64,000 bases of DNA from Diatrype stigma. Its lineage: Eukaryota > Ascomycota > Sordariomycetes > Xylariales > Diatrypaceae. The position numbers and the translations under genes were made by a program. The notes under the pieces were generated by a model, which worked only from the letters and a program-made list of their open reading frames with translations, did not search any database and was not told the origin of the DNA. How positions within the stretch are numbered: position 1 is the stretch's first letter; each line of letters opens with the position of its first letter. The stretch lies in assembly GCA_022225965.2 (NCBI GenBank), contig JAKJXP020000095.1, forward strand, positions 1 through 64,000, read 5' to 3'. Shown in pieces: positions 36,145-46,911 of the stretch.

Positions 36145-37704
36145 TCATGGCTGCTGCAAGACCTCCCACGGACGAATGATCCCCTCGTCTCCAGTCGTGA
36201 CGAGCATCTCATCGCGCCCCCTCCTCTCCGGCGGACAGCCGGCATCGTACCGCTTACACCACGTGACGTGGTTGATCTCGTACGGGCCGTGGGCATTCGG
36301 CGTGGTAGAGAGAAGCACCCACCTCGTCTTGTTTCCCTGCGTCTCCGGGTGCCCGTTCGTCATGGGCACGTCTCCGTCTAGCTCTGCTGCCGCCGCCTCG
36401 TCGTCTGTCATGTGCTTGCTATCGCTACCACCACCACCAGTTGCGCTGTCCTCGCCCCCCTCCTCTTCTCGATACAGCGCAATGACGCCATCGCTGCCCG
36501 TACTCGCCACCAGCCCGGTCTCGGCGCTCCACGCCACCGAGTAGATATCCCGCGTGTGCACCTGCGGCAGGGTAGCGGTGCACTCCCAGTCCTCCCTCAG
36601 CGACCGGCGCATCGTGTTCGGTATGTTGCCCAGGCCGCTCCACGCGTGCTGCCTCGGGGCCGCCTCTCCCCCCTCTCCCTCGCCGTCTTCTTCCTCCTCG
36701 TGCAGCGTCCAGATCCGAACGGTGCGGTCGGCGCTCCAGGTCAGCAGTCGCGGGAACAGCCCGGGGCCGCGTGGGCGGGGCTCCCACTGCAGGCCCCAGA
36801 CGGTGCCCTGGTGGCCCTCGAGGACGGCGACGCAGACCCACTCGCCCTCGTCGTCCTCGCGCCAGACGCGCACCGTGTTGTCGTAGCTGGCGCTCGCCAG
36901 GGCGTCGCTCGAGTACCGGGTGTTCTTCTTCCTTCTGCTCCCACCGTCGTCGTTGTTGTTTCCATTGCTACTATTGGCGCTTTGGAAATCCGGACACCAA
37001 GCCACGGCCTTAACGTCGCCCTCGTGCTCGTTGAGCACGGCGACCGTCTCCCACTCGTCGTCGGCCTCGGTCGCGCCCACATCCTCCCAGATCCAGACCG
37101 ACTTGTCCCGGCTGCAGGTCGCCAGGTACTGGCCCGCGGGCGAGAAGGCGACCGACTTGATCTCCGAGTCGTGGCCCTCGAGCACGAGCGTGAACTCCCA
37201 CTCCTTCTCGCCCGACGATGACGCCGCGGCGCCGCCGATTCCGTCGCCGTCATCGTCATCATCACTGCCGACCTGCCGTGCGCCACTTGCTGTGACCTCC
37301 ACTTCTAGATTCCCATCACCGCCGTCGTCGTCGTCGCTGCGCTCCGGCTGATCGCCCTCCCACCGCCACAAGCCCGCCATCGAGTCGAAGCTGCCAGTCA
37401 CGAGGCACAGCTGGTGCGGGCCCAGGTTGGGCTTCCAGGCGACGGACCGCACGGACCGGCTGTGGCCGCCCGTGAGGGTGCTGTGGGCCGATAGCGTCGA
37501 CAGGGAGAAGACGGTGACGGACTTCTGGTGGGCGGTGGCGAGGAGCGGCAGCGTCGGGTGCGGTATCGACTGCCACGCGCGCTCGTACAAGTCCGGCTTG
37601 AATACGGGTAAGGGAGACAGCTTGAGGGTCTTATTTGTCGTGGTGGTGGCGGCGCCATCGGTGGTGGTTGTTGCGCCCGGCTCTCCTGGTTCGGAGGACG
37701 CCAT
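36145..37704 (-). CDS. CIA1: Cytosolic iron-sulfur protein assembly protein 1 (WD40)
   Basis: An intronless frame of 519 residues. After a Thr-rich N-terminal tail of about 28 residues come seven WD40 repeats (for example HSRSVRSVAWKPN, HDSEIKSVAFSP, HEGDVKAVAWCPD, HQGTVWGLQWEP, HTRDIYSVAWS), and the chain ends in GDEGIIRPWEV. Acidic or Ser/Gly inserts lie between blades and make it longer than the roughly 330-400 residues of yeast and human proteins. Family knowledge: Cia1 works with Cia2 and Mms19 in the targeting complex that passes Fe-S clusters to cytosolic and nuclear apoproteins such as DNA polymerases and helicases. The start ATG (ACAATGGCG) has good context. The gene stands alone. 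Confidence 0.93.
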   Translation of the reverse strand: MASSEPGEPGATTTTDGAATTTTNKTLKLSPLPVFKPDLYERAWQSIPHPTLPLLATAHQKSVTVFSLSTLSAHSTLTGGHSRSVRSVAWKPNLGPHQLCLVTGSFDSMAGLWRWEGDQPERSDDDDGGDGNLEVEVTASGARQVGSDDDDDGDGIGGAAASSSGEKEWEFTLVLEGHDSEIKSVAFSPAGQYLATCSRDKSVWIWEDVGATEADDEWETVAVLNEHEGDVKAVAWCPDFQSANSSNGNNNDDGGSRRKKNTRYSSDALASASYDNTVRVWREDDEGEWVCVAVLEGHQGTVWGLQWEPRPRGPGLFPRLLTWSADRTVRIWTLHEEEEDGEGEGGEAAPRQHAWSGLGNIPNTMRRSLREDWECTATLPQVHTRDIYSVAWSAETGLVASTGSDGVIALYREEEGGEDSATGGGGSDSKHMTDDEAAAAELDGDVPMTNGHPETQGNKTRWVLLSTTPNAHGPYEINHVTWCKRYDAGCPPERRGRDEMLVTTGDEGIIRPWEVLQQP

Positions 37705-40700
37705 TGTTTGGGTTGGAAGGATGGGTATGTCCCTGGTGTTGACCTTGATATACGATACCTAAGTAGGTACTCAGGGAGGTAGATAGAGAGGTACTCGGAC
37801 TTGTCCCGGGGCCGTAGTATTCCGTACCTAGTAGGTACTTTGCGCGTGCTCCTTAACGATGCGAATCGAGAGGGTTCCTATGGTATATGATACCAGCCAG
37901 CACATTCACTCTTCTTACACCAAGGCGCCTATATTCATTTCGCAATTGCAGACGGACGTATAACAAGTAGTTGAGCTGTGGTTTGATATTGATTGGAGAA
38001 CCGATGCATGTAGTTACAATAGTTTGTCTTCGTCCTCCGAACCGGGACGTTGATAAGAACTTCCTCCCTCCTTATCGGCATGGATGGAGGGGCAGAGGGG
38101 TTAGGTAGCTAGTGACGTAAGCGGGGCAGTAACATTTCCGTGCTCCCTATTTAGGTACAATACGTAGTAGTTACATAGTACAAGCTCTTTCTCCAAGGTT
38201 CTTATACAACCTGGGCTAGATAGACATAGACCTCGTCTTGAGGCTCTCACCTTGCACCTGTTGACTAGGTAGCACACATTGAATGGCACAATCCATAGCA
38301 GGGGTGATATCGGGATCATCGGGTTTGAACTTTGAGGTAGGGCGATAACGAGCTCTGAAACTACGACATGCGACTTGTCTCGATTCCCTTTATATGGTGG
38401 TTCTCACAGGGCGGAAGAGTTACCCGTTCTGCGGTGTTCATTTGTGCATCCACAAGGTTCACAGTTGCCTGCCTCGAACCCGTTTGTTTCGTGGCAGAAG
38501 TTCAGACGTGCTACCACTGCACCAACCGGGCTTTTGATTGTTGGGGGGTTGATCTCTTAATCACACCTTTATATTGTTGGAGGGCAGCCTTAATTCCGGG
38601 GAAAGATTATGCGGCTCTCAGTGGACTCAGCGTGGCATAGGCATGGTATTAATCGGATTTTGGTCGAAGTGTAGACACCAATGTTACGGACGCGGCTTGT
38701 CGATGTCTCTAGCTAGGTAGATAGTTCCGTGATGAAACCTGATGCCCACGCCAGATTATGTAGGGTGCAGGCCCGAGTGGGCCTCAGGTTTGGTATCCTA
38801 GCCAAAGCGCGAGCGAAACCTCCTGCTAACGTTGAAGGTGCCGCTCGACCATCTCGAGTCTTGGTGAGTAGACATCATCCGTCGACTCGATTAGACGAGG
38901 ACCCCATTGCTCTTAGAGGCATCCGGAGCTATGACGGTGAGATGTGATACCTACCCGCGTGGTGGTTAACAGCCCTGAGTGCGAAGTCGTGCCGTTGAGC
39001 TTCGTCAGGGCACATCAGATAGTATATAAGAACTCGCTTGTCCTCGGGGCTTTCACTCGATCTCCGTATATGGCTGTTGTTGACCGGCCGAGACCGGCGT
39101 ATAAGCATTACCTATAGGCAAGGCTCTCGCTTCGACTCGTTTCGTTGTTCTTTGGTATAATAGCTATCATCGCATGACGGTATATAACAATGCCACACCA
39201 GAGGTCTCCGAAACTCGGAACAAGCATGCATCTTTAGGTGAGGTGAGATATGAATCGGATTCGGAATTCGAGGCTCGCGCTTTGCATTTACTGCATTATA
39301 GCAATTGTCCAGTTCAGGTTGTATTCCAAATGCGTGGAACAGAACACATCAACTGCAACCCATCAGCTGCAGGTGACAGACCAAAAATAATAAAATCATT
39401 TCGTACGTGAATTGGATGACGTGGGCGCTATCTTCCTTGGGCTTACCCCCAATTACGGAATACCCGATCCGGTAAGTACAGGATATAGTCCAGGAGATAG
39501 GAGGAAACAATCCGTGCCACGCCTGAATGCTGACCCTGAATTTTGCATCTGAATGCTGCAGGTGACTGGTGTGGCAGCGGTTTGGTTTAGTGAATGCCCA
39601 GTGCATCCCTCGCACCACCTGGAACTATTATAGTTACTTGCCACTACTACTAATTACTTACAATTAGTTACTCACAATTAGTTACTTACAACCCTCATAC
39701 CCTCTAGTTTAATCAGTCTTGATTTAGATCGCGTAATCGATGCCGTCAATGATGGAACTAAAACTTATAAAAAGAACTTCACTTCGTCATCCGTATTCAG
39801 TCGGATTAGTCCCAATTGATTGATGGATATTGGATGGATATCGGATGGATATCTGAACGGGAGCGTCTATCCTACCTCCTGTGGACCCTTTGCACGTCCC
39901 TCGTTCAAGTCATTACACGCTATTTTGCCATGTACTGTAATACATATGAGTCCATACAATTTGTTAGCAAACTAATGTATCTAAGTATTCCGAACGATGC
40001 ACGCAAATGCTTGCGTATAAGATTTGCGCACCAATTAACCAGTATTCATCCGATTGAAAATTGGAAAACTGGGTATATAATGGAATATAATTGGGAATAA
40101 ATGCGATACGTTTTTTGAAATATCCGGATTGGATGTAATTAAGGGCCGTAATATAAGGTTCTGTAAGTACGTTGGCATTATATTGGGGCAAGTAGCGGTT
40201 TTGGGCTCCACAGGAGGTAGGATAGACAAACCGTATCTGAATCCGACCCCCCGAGCTATTTACTGCCAAGGTTCCTCGCCAAGATCCACCCCCAAGCGTT
40301 GCCCGAGCCAAGGGCCAAGGGTTTAAAAGTGCTGAAATCAGAAAGGCCCCTCTGCCCCTCATCAGCCCTCCGCTTCCAATGCTCAAAGGCAATGGGTTCA
40401 AGGCCAAGGGCTTCCAGGGCAAGGGCTTCGAGGGCTCCCTTTCGCTTCATTGTAAAGCGAATTGTGCGAATATCTGGCTGCGACTCCACGTGGGGAGGAT
40501 CTAGGCTGGGACTTGCTGGGTTTGCTAGGTTCGCACCGTTCCTTCGGCCAATCTGCTCCGTCCGATTCTTTTCTTCAATTGCAAGTGATCATGTTGATTT
40601 TTAACAGGCCCCATCCTTAATTACCTCATTCCCCAGTTCTCCTTTCTCCTTTTCCAGGACTACCAGGACCAGGACTGCCAGGTAGGTATGATCCATGCAA

Positions 40701-41360
40701 GTCCGTCTTGCCCGTCTGGCCCGTCCCTTGCCCGTCCCTTGCTCGTCGAACCAGCGTGATCAGTAGCCCATCAGTAGCCCAGCAGTAGCTTGAAAGTGAC
40801 CGGCTGCGTGGATCGCCCGGCCACCCCCAAAGACACCCCCAAGCCTAGTACGAAGCCCCCCTTTGGGCCTTTGCCCTGTTGGTGTTGGTGTGCCAATAGG
40901 AACGGGGCAGGTATAGCTTTAGCCCAGCGTCAAAACGGTCGAAACGTCATAGCCGCAGACTCCCCAGTGCGGTGCTATTTGCCCTATTTCCACTCATTAC
41001 TCGGATTACCCACAACGTCTTGCCAACAAACTCGCAAGTCGCGCGTTGCCTTGCGCACCGCCGTTGCCGATCCTTTACCACTCTTGTAGTTGAGCCCATA
41101 TTTCGTCCTCGTACAACAAACCTTAACTAGTACCTTACCGACCGGCCTTACACCTGCCTACGCATCTACGACGCGGGCGTTGCTTACTGGCGGGGTCTTC
41201 TGAAGTTCTGCTTCCCCCTTCTTGCTTGCTCTTCGCGCACTAGACAAGAAAGCCGACCTCGATCTATACGATCGAAGAGTGAGAAAGAGAAGAGACGAGA
41301 AGAGAAGAGCGGAAGAAAAAGGATAGAGACGTTTTTCATCCCAACGCCACACGCCGCACT
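37705..41360. other. Divergent intergenic region of CIA1 and GUT2, with an AT-rich block
   Basis: About 3.7 kb with no supported gene. It holds the CIA1 promoter near 37.7-37.9 kb (several TAGGTA motifs), a compositionally odd block at about 39.6-40.6 kb listed separately, and the GUT2 leader, which is purine-rich (GAAGAGAAGAGA-type) just before its start codon. Confidence 0.55.
39621..40620. repeat. AT-rich block passing into a GGGCTTC-rich repeat; possible degraded mobile element
   Basis: The left half (39.63-40.16 kb) is clearly richer in A and T than its neighbours and has short direct repeats: ACAATTAGTTACT at 39661-39690 and GGATGGATAT at 39823-39852. The right half (40.30-40.45 kb) is GC-rich and contains repeated AAGGGCTTC/AAGGGCCAAGG units. 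No open frame of useful length or clear terminal repeats are visible. An old repeat altered by repeat-induced point mutation is one explanation; this is inference. Confidence 0.35.
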
Positions 41361-43524
41361 ATGTCTAGAATCTTCAGAGGGAGACAGGTGCTGAGACGCT
41401 TGGCCCTCCCGGCCACGGTCGCCGCCGTCGGTGGTGGTGCTCTCCTCTACACATACCGGCCGCGAAATATTCCCGGATACGAAGATCCTGCAGTCCCTCC
41501 CCCCATATATGGCGCCGATGGCACCTTCCAGCTCCCGCGGTTTCCTAAGGTGAAGACGCGGGCGCAGCAGATCGCCGACCTGAAGAAGAGCAGCGAGACA
41601 AATGACGAATACGATGTGTTGGTCATCGGTGCCGGTGCGACTGGTGCTGGTGTCGCGCTCGATGCCGTAACCAGAGGGCTTAAGGTTGCTGTGGTCGAGC
41701 GGGATGACTTCAGCAGTGGAACGAGCAGTAAGAGCACGAAGCTTGTGCATGGCGGTGTGAGATATCTGGAAAAGGCTGTTTGGAATCTCGACTATAACCA
41801 ATACCAGCTGGTCAGGGAAGCGCTGAAAGAGCGCAAATACTTCCTCCAGACCGCGCCGCACTTGAGCTCGTGGTTGCCCATCATGCTGCCGCTAGACAAG
41901 TGGTGGAAAGCCCCGTACTATTGGGCGGGCACCAAATTCTACGACTTCCTGGCCGGTAGCGAAGGAATTGAGTCGTCATACTTTCTAACCAAGAGCAAGG
42001 CCATCGATGCGTTCCCCATGTTAAAGAAGACGGACCTTGTAGGTGCGTTGGTCTACTACGATGGGGCGCACAACGACTCGAGAATGAATGTGTCGATTGC
42101 CATGACGGCCGCCGTATACGGAGCTACGATCCTCAACCATGCCGAGGTCACTGGGCTGACGAAGAACGAGAACGGGAAACTAAATGGTGCTGTGGTTAAG
42201 GATCGCATCCCCGAGCGGAGTGGCCAGAACGGCGAGGAGTTCAACATTAAGGCAAAATGCATTATCAACTGTACTGGCCCCTTCTCCGATTCGATACGGA
42301 AGCTCGACGAGCCAGATTGCAAGGAAATTGTGGCGCCCGCTTCTGGCGTGCACGTTATCCTGCCAGGATACTACAGCCCTGCAAAGATGGGTTTGATTGA
42401 CCCTTCCACTTCCGACGGCCGCGTGATCTTCTTCCTCCCCTGGCAAGGCAACACGATTGCTGGAACCACCGACGAGCCAGCGACCATCACGGCCAACCCG
42501 CTGCCTGATGAGAAGTCGATCCAGTGGATCCTGAACGAGATCAGCCACTACCTCTCACCCGACATCAACGTCCGCCGCGGCGACGTCCTGGCCGCCTGGT
42601 CGGGTCTCCGCCCGCTCGTCAGGGACCCCAAGGCTAAGAACACAGAGTCTCTGGTGCGGAACCACCTGGTGGACATCTCCGACTCGGGTCTCGTGACGTG
42701 CGCTGGTGGCAAGTGGACGACGTACCGGCAGATGGCCGAGGAGTGCGTGGACGCGGCGATCTCGGAGTTCAAGCTGCCGACGCGGCCGTACCCGAACGCG
42801 CCGCGGGTCAGCGGGACGGAGGACGTGGATGACGGTGCCATCCTGGACGGGTCGTGCCAGACGCACAACGTGCGGCTGATCGGCGCGCACGGGTTCAGCA
42901 AGACGCTCTTCATCCACCTGATCCAGCACTTCGGCGTTGAGACCGAGGTGGCCAAGCACCTGACAGAATCTTACGGCGACCGGGCCTGGACCGTGGCCGC
43001 GCTCTGCAAGCCCACCGACAAGCGCTTCCCCGCCCGCGGCGAGCGCATCGCTGAGCTCTACCCCTTCGTCGACGGCGAGATCCGCTACGCTGTCACCCAC
43101 GAGTACGCCCAGACCGCCGTCGACGTCCTCGCCCGCCGCACCCGCCTCGCCTTCCTCAACGCCCAGGCCGCCCTCGAGTGCCTGCCCCGCGTTATCGATA
43201 TCATGAGCGAGGAGCTCAAGTGGGACCGGAAAAGGCAGGACAAGGAGTGGACAGACAGTGAGTATATCCCCGAAACCCCCCGAACCCAACCCAACTCAAC
43301 CCAACCCCAAATGTCTCCATACGAATGACGAACGAGAGTCAATGAATGAATGGATGCTTACACTGAATGAAAATCCAGCCCTCCTCTTCCTCAAGTCCAT
43401 GGGTCTGCCCGACCCCATGCTGTCCGTTACGCGGGCCCAGGTCGAGAAGGGCAAGCTGGACCTCTCGACCTCCCTCGAGTACAAGATGTACTCTCGACAC
43501 GACAAGCCCGTTGTCGACTACTAG
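41361..43524 (+). CDS. GUT2: Mitochondrial FAD-dependent glycerol-3-phosphate dehydrogenase
   Basis: Exons 41361-43257 and 43379-43524 join at phase 1 (donor GTGAGT, acceptor TCCAG; 121-bp intron) to give 680 residues. The join restores KEWTD-TLLFLKSMGLPDP. The basic N terminus followed by a hydrophobic stretch (about 14-31) fits a mitochondrial presequence and inner-membrane anchor. The FAD-binding VIGAGATGAG (Gly90-x-Gly92-x-x-Gly95) is followed by GTSSKSTKLVHGGVRYLEKA, both family signatures. Without the second exon the frame would end with an unrelated Pro/Thr/Asn-rich tail. Family knowledge: Gut2 oxidises glycerol 3-phosphate to dihydroxyacetone phosphate on the outer face of the inner membrane and passes electrons to ubiquinone, serving glycerol use and the NADH shuttle. 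The ATG starts the frame in CACTATGTCT. Confidence 0.95.
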
Positions 43525-45018
43525 TTGCTTAATTACACATAACATTTGCGCACGTACATCACACTACGTACCTACCTAACATACCCAACCTACCCACGTA
43601 TTTACGCTCATACATCCATACATACTTACATTGCCATCATGGTCGTTTGTACAACGATCTGGCGGTTACTCCTCAGTAGGAGCGGTAGTTTCCAGGCGCC
43701 GGGGTGAAGAAAAAGGGGGGAGAGAGCATGCTGAGCTTTGTGTGTGTATGTATGCACCTAGATAGAATAGATACCTGTACCTAACCTACATCACTTCTGT
43801 TATGTAGGCGGAGGGAGTCTTTTTGGTCTCAGCTGGAAGTAAATAGGGGCAAGGGAAGCATCTAGGTACCTAAGTAGGTCTTTAATTAAAACGCCATCAT
43901 CTTTATCATCAACGTTGTCTTGATTCATACCTACTGCATGCAACCTCACTTACTTGCATGAGGAGAAACCCGACTGGCCAACCAAACCAACCCAAACTAA
44001 TAACCTCGGCTGGCTGAGTGAGTAGTGACTTACTTAGGGGCTCACCCCTATGCAAATGCGCATGTGTCAATGCATGTAGTTCGGTCGTTTTGAGGATTAT
44101 GTACATAAGGTAGGTGGTCTAGGTGGTCTAGGTGGTCAGGAAAGCAGGCATTCCCTTGTCTCCTGAGGTCTTTACCAGCTTACCAACCAACCTACCTACA
44201 TATGTAGCTAATGCAGGCCCAACGTCTTCTGTCTACCTACCTAAGTACCTAGGCATATGGAGGGAAGCTCCTTGCGGGGAGACATACGTATGCTCTATAT
44301 ATGCGTACGTGCACAAGTTTATTCACAAAGGGGGTCGAAAATGAGAAAGACGAAAAGGAAAGAGAAGAGGCAAAGAAATAAAGGGGGCGGGGCGGGAGGC
44401 ATAACCACATGACAATGTACGTGAGCTTGGATTAGATAGCCAACGCCGAAGTATGCAGACCATGCCAAGAAGGGGGACATAGCCAACGTCCCAAGCGACG
44501 AAGGAACCGAAATTGTCTAGGACACAATACACATGTCACAAACTACTGCTCGCTATTTTCATGGGATGAATTCAGTTGAGGAGGATGGTATATGGTATTA
44601 TACTAAACAAAATCGTGAGGTATGTACATGCCCTATTTCCGTGATAACGCCTCGCCAAATAATAAAAAAATACAGCGTTGAGTGAACCGTGTCCCGTCTA
44701 TCATGATATGAATCCCGAATTGTTTTGATTCTTTGCCCTGACCTTCTAAAAACGCCATGTTTGTTTTGCCTGAATTTTCCTCAGGTCCAAAAACGCCGAG
44801 CAATGATGGTGATGATGATGATAATGATGGTTGTTGATAAATGCTGCTCGTCATGATTTCCAATGCTTTTTTTCCAATGCTAATGCCAAACCCGTACATG
44901 TGAGATGAAACGACCGGACGCTCCAAACAGACCGAGGCCGTATCAGGAATCTAATTTTTTGCAGAATCTGCGAGGAAATGAATGAGGGATTGATGTTGTT
45001 TTAGGATATCAAAAAGTC
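43525..45018. other. Convergent intergenic region between GUT2 and the RGS locus
   Basis: About 1.5 kb containing both 3' regions. Rich in TACCTA/TAGGTA copies (43568-43600, 43862-43880, 44112-44135, 44236-44252). The 97-codon frame at 44633-44926 (-) has no recognisable domain and lies in the likely 3' untranslated region of the RGS locus. No gene supported. Confidence 0.6.
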
Positions 45019-45861
45019 CTAAGATCGGGAATTGATTCTTCGACTCGAATGTAGCGAAAAGACGCGATGGAGCAAGCTGTGTTTGCCCACCAATGCGCGC
45101 CGGCTGCATTGATAAGGGCAAAGTGCCTGCGCACTGGCAACCTCACACTTCATCTTCCTGTCGAGTTCGGCTTCCCAACCATACGCATCTTCCATTGAGT
45201 TGACTCGAGTGAAATTGTCCGAGTCGACAACAGCGAGAGGAGCAGCGCATGTTTCAGCCCCGAGGGAAATACCGAGGTAGTTGGAGAAATCCGTACGATG
45301 TTCTCGTATGGATGGACTCTTGACAACGTCGGATCCCACCTCGGGCTCCAATTCATTTGTGTCGGCTTTTATCGTACTAGTTTCTGTGTCGACTGCTGTC
45401 TCGCTATCGGTATCAAGCTCGAACGGCCGTGTCGATTCAGGAAGAGGAAGAGATGGTGATGTCGATTGTGATGATGCATCACAAGCCCATGTCGTAATCG
45501 CTGGTCCCCTCTTTGCTTCCGTCTCCTCTGGTACCTTTGATGGTATCTCTATCTGCTTAGGAAACGTGTTGCCCCTTCGCAAGCGAGGGCCACAACGAAC
45601 CGTTCCCGTTTGCTCGTTTTTACGCGTGCACTGCGCCTTTGCGGCCACGCCACCCATGAACTTCCCGCTGCCAGCCCGGAGATCGCTTTCCGTCCAAGCA
45701 GGCACCCCGACCGGAACCGAGAATCGCTCACCTGGATGCGGATCTTCCCAGTAGGGCATTGTCGTGATCGTATCCGTAGACACTTTCCGCAACGGCAAAG
45801 AGTTACGTCTACGGGTACTTTCAACAGCCGAAAGATCATGTGATGGTGTGACCTGTAACCC
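45019..45861 (-). CDS. Probable C-terminal continuation of the RGS gene (same frame, beyond one TGA)
   Basis: This 281-codon frame lies immediately downstream of the RGS stop codon and in exactly the same phase: the distance between the two ORF ends is 843 bp. It reads through RRRNSLPLRKVST and MPYWEDPHPGERF to SMEDAYGWEAELDRKM and ends in a basic tail. Its first ATG is at 45759, which would give a 246-residue protein, but protein-like sequence starts well before that. A 66-bp intron (45926-45861, donor GTACGT, acceptor ATGAG) would remove the TGA and fuse it to the RGS protein as about 608 residues; the GAG acceptor is weak. Alternatives are a separate small gene, stop-codon readthrough, a nonsense mutation or a sequence error. 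I recognise no domain. Confidence 0.55.
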   Translation of the reverse strand, partial: GLQVTPSHDLSAVESTRRRNSLPLRKVSTDTITTMPYWEDPHPGERFSVPVGVPAWTESDLRAGSGKFMGGVAAKAQCTRKNEQTGTVRCGPRLRRGNTFPKQIEIPSKVPEETEAKRGPAITTWACDASSQSTSPSLPLPESTRPFELDTDSETAVDTETSTIKADTNELEPEVGSDVVKSPSIREHRTDFSNYLGISLGAETCAAPLAVVDSDNFTRVNSMEDAYGWEAELDRKMKCEVASAQALCPYQCSRRALVGKHSLLHRVFSLHSSRRINSRS

Positions 45862-46911
45862 TCATAAAGGAGGCCGATTGACGGATTCCGAAGTCGAAAC
45901 GGAATCCATCTCCGCGGAAGACGTACTGCTCGGGTGCGTGCGGCGTGATGATTTGGTTTTCTTGCCCAATCCCAGCTTTGCACCCATTTTCTTCCAGCTG
46001 TTCCCAGAGATGGCTCTCTGGAAAGTATTAGGCGATCCGCCAGGCGCGAAGTCTGATGTAGGCGGTGTCGTTGGGGGAGTCAACGGCTCGATGCCAGGTG
46101 TTGAGTTTGGACTATTGCTGTCGTCGGTAACCAGCTCTACCTCACTTAGGTCAGAAGTTGATATTGGACGATAGCTCGAGTTTCGGTTGATTCCCAACAA
46201 GGGGAGGAAGGTCGCCTTCGGCGATTGGCTAGCCTCATCTCGAGAGGAGGTACTTCCTTCTCTAGGTATTCTCAACCGTGATCGTCCTTGTCTATGCTCC
46301 TGGACATCCTCCTCCATGAGCGGGTCAACCGCAGCTGGCACGACTGATTCAAGAAACGGGACCAAGACCGAGTCGTTCATGAGTTCGTGCACAATCTGAA
46401 CCGCTTCGTCTAGCTCAGACGGGTCTGGCGGGCCGGACGATGTACACTGCAGCCGGAGTAAACGGTCCCGGACGCATGCCGGGAGGTTCACTTCCCGTGG
46501 TGCACACGGCATTATATACGCCTCAATAACTTTCTGCCACAACGTGCAGATCTGCTCTGGCCCGCTAGGAGTACTGGAACACCCAGATGGCTGTGCTTGA
46601 CGATCATAAGCGGCTCTGTAGCGATCAGCATCCATAACAAACTCCAGCGTCTCCAGGCAGTGATTCTGAGAAAGGTACGCCATGAATGCGCTGAGCGTCC
46701 ATGGTGGTGATGCTGTATTGTTAAGAATTTCGGATAACGATGGTGCTTTGTTTATCGGAGATGTTGTGCGCGGTATGGCCATACTGGATGGCCGTGATGT
46801 GTCCATGGTCGCTGTATCCCAGTCGGAAAGGACTGATGATGAGGGTGATAGTTCCCTGGGTGACGGGGTTGAGCAAACTGACCAAATCTTCGGTGATCTG
46901 GATCTTCCCAT
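45862..46911 (-). CDS. RGS-domain protein (regulator of G-protein signalling, RgsA/Rgs2-like)
   Basis: The frame from the ATG at 46911 encodes 349 residues before TGA. An N-terminal Ser-rich segment is followed by an RGS domain at about 56-188 (APSLSEIL, PPWTLSAFMAYLSQNHCLE, FVMDADRY, and the C-terminal half around VHELMNDSVLVPFLESV). A Ser/Pro/Thr-rich tail contains WKKMGAKLGLGKK. Family knowledge: RGS proteins speed GTP hydrolysis by G-alpha subunits. Fungal RgsA/Rgs2 types act on the glucose- and stress-sensing G-alpha and affect growth, pigmentation and sporulation; assignment to this subfamily is by resemblance only. The open frame extends 27 codons upstream without an ATG, so an unseen 5' exon is possible. 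The next ORF continues in the same frame after the stop. Confidence 0.82.
   Translation of the reverse strand: MGRSRSPKIWSVCSTPSPRELSPSSSVLSDWDTATMDTSRPSSMAIPRTTSPINKAPSLSEILNNTASPPWTLSAFMAYLSQNHCLETLEFVMDADRYRAAYDRQAQPSGCSSTPSGPEQICTLWQKVIEAYIMPCAPREVNLPACVRDRLLRLQCTSSGPPDPSELDEAVQIVHELMNDSVLVPFLESVVPAAVDPLMEEDVQEHRQGRSRLRIPREGSTSSRDEASQSPKATFLPLLGINRNSSYRPISTSDLSEVELVTDDSNSPNSTPGIEPLTPPTTPPTSDFAPGGSPNTFQRAISGNSWKKMGAKLGLGKKTKSSRRTHPSSTSSAEMDSVSTSESVNRPPL

Noticed and set aside
36412..37221. 269-codon plus-strand frame opposite CIA1
   Set aside because: Antisense to WD40 repeats; composition follows the complement of CIA1 codons and no domain is seen.
42555..43289. 244-codon minus-strand frame opposite GUT2
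   Set aside because: Antisense shadow of a GC-rich coding exon.
45549..45983. 144-codon minus-strand frame overlapping the RGS stop region
   Set aside because: It is in another frame from both protein-like ORFs and has no compatible splice junction.
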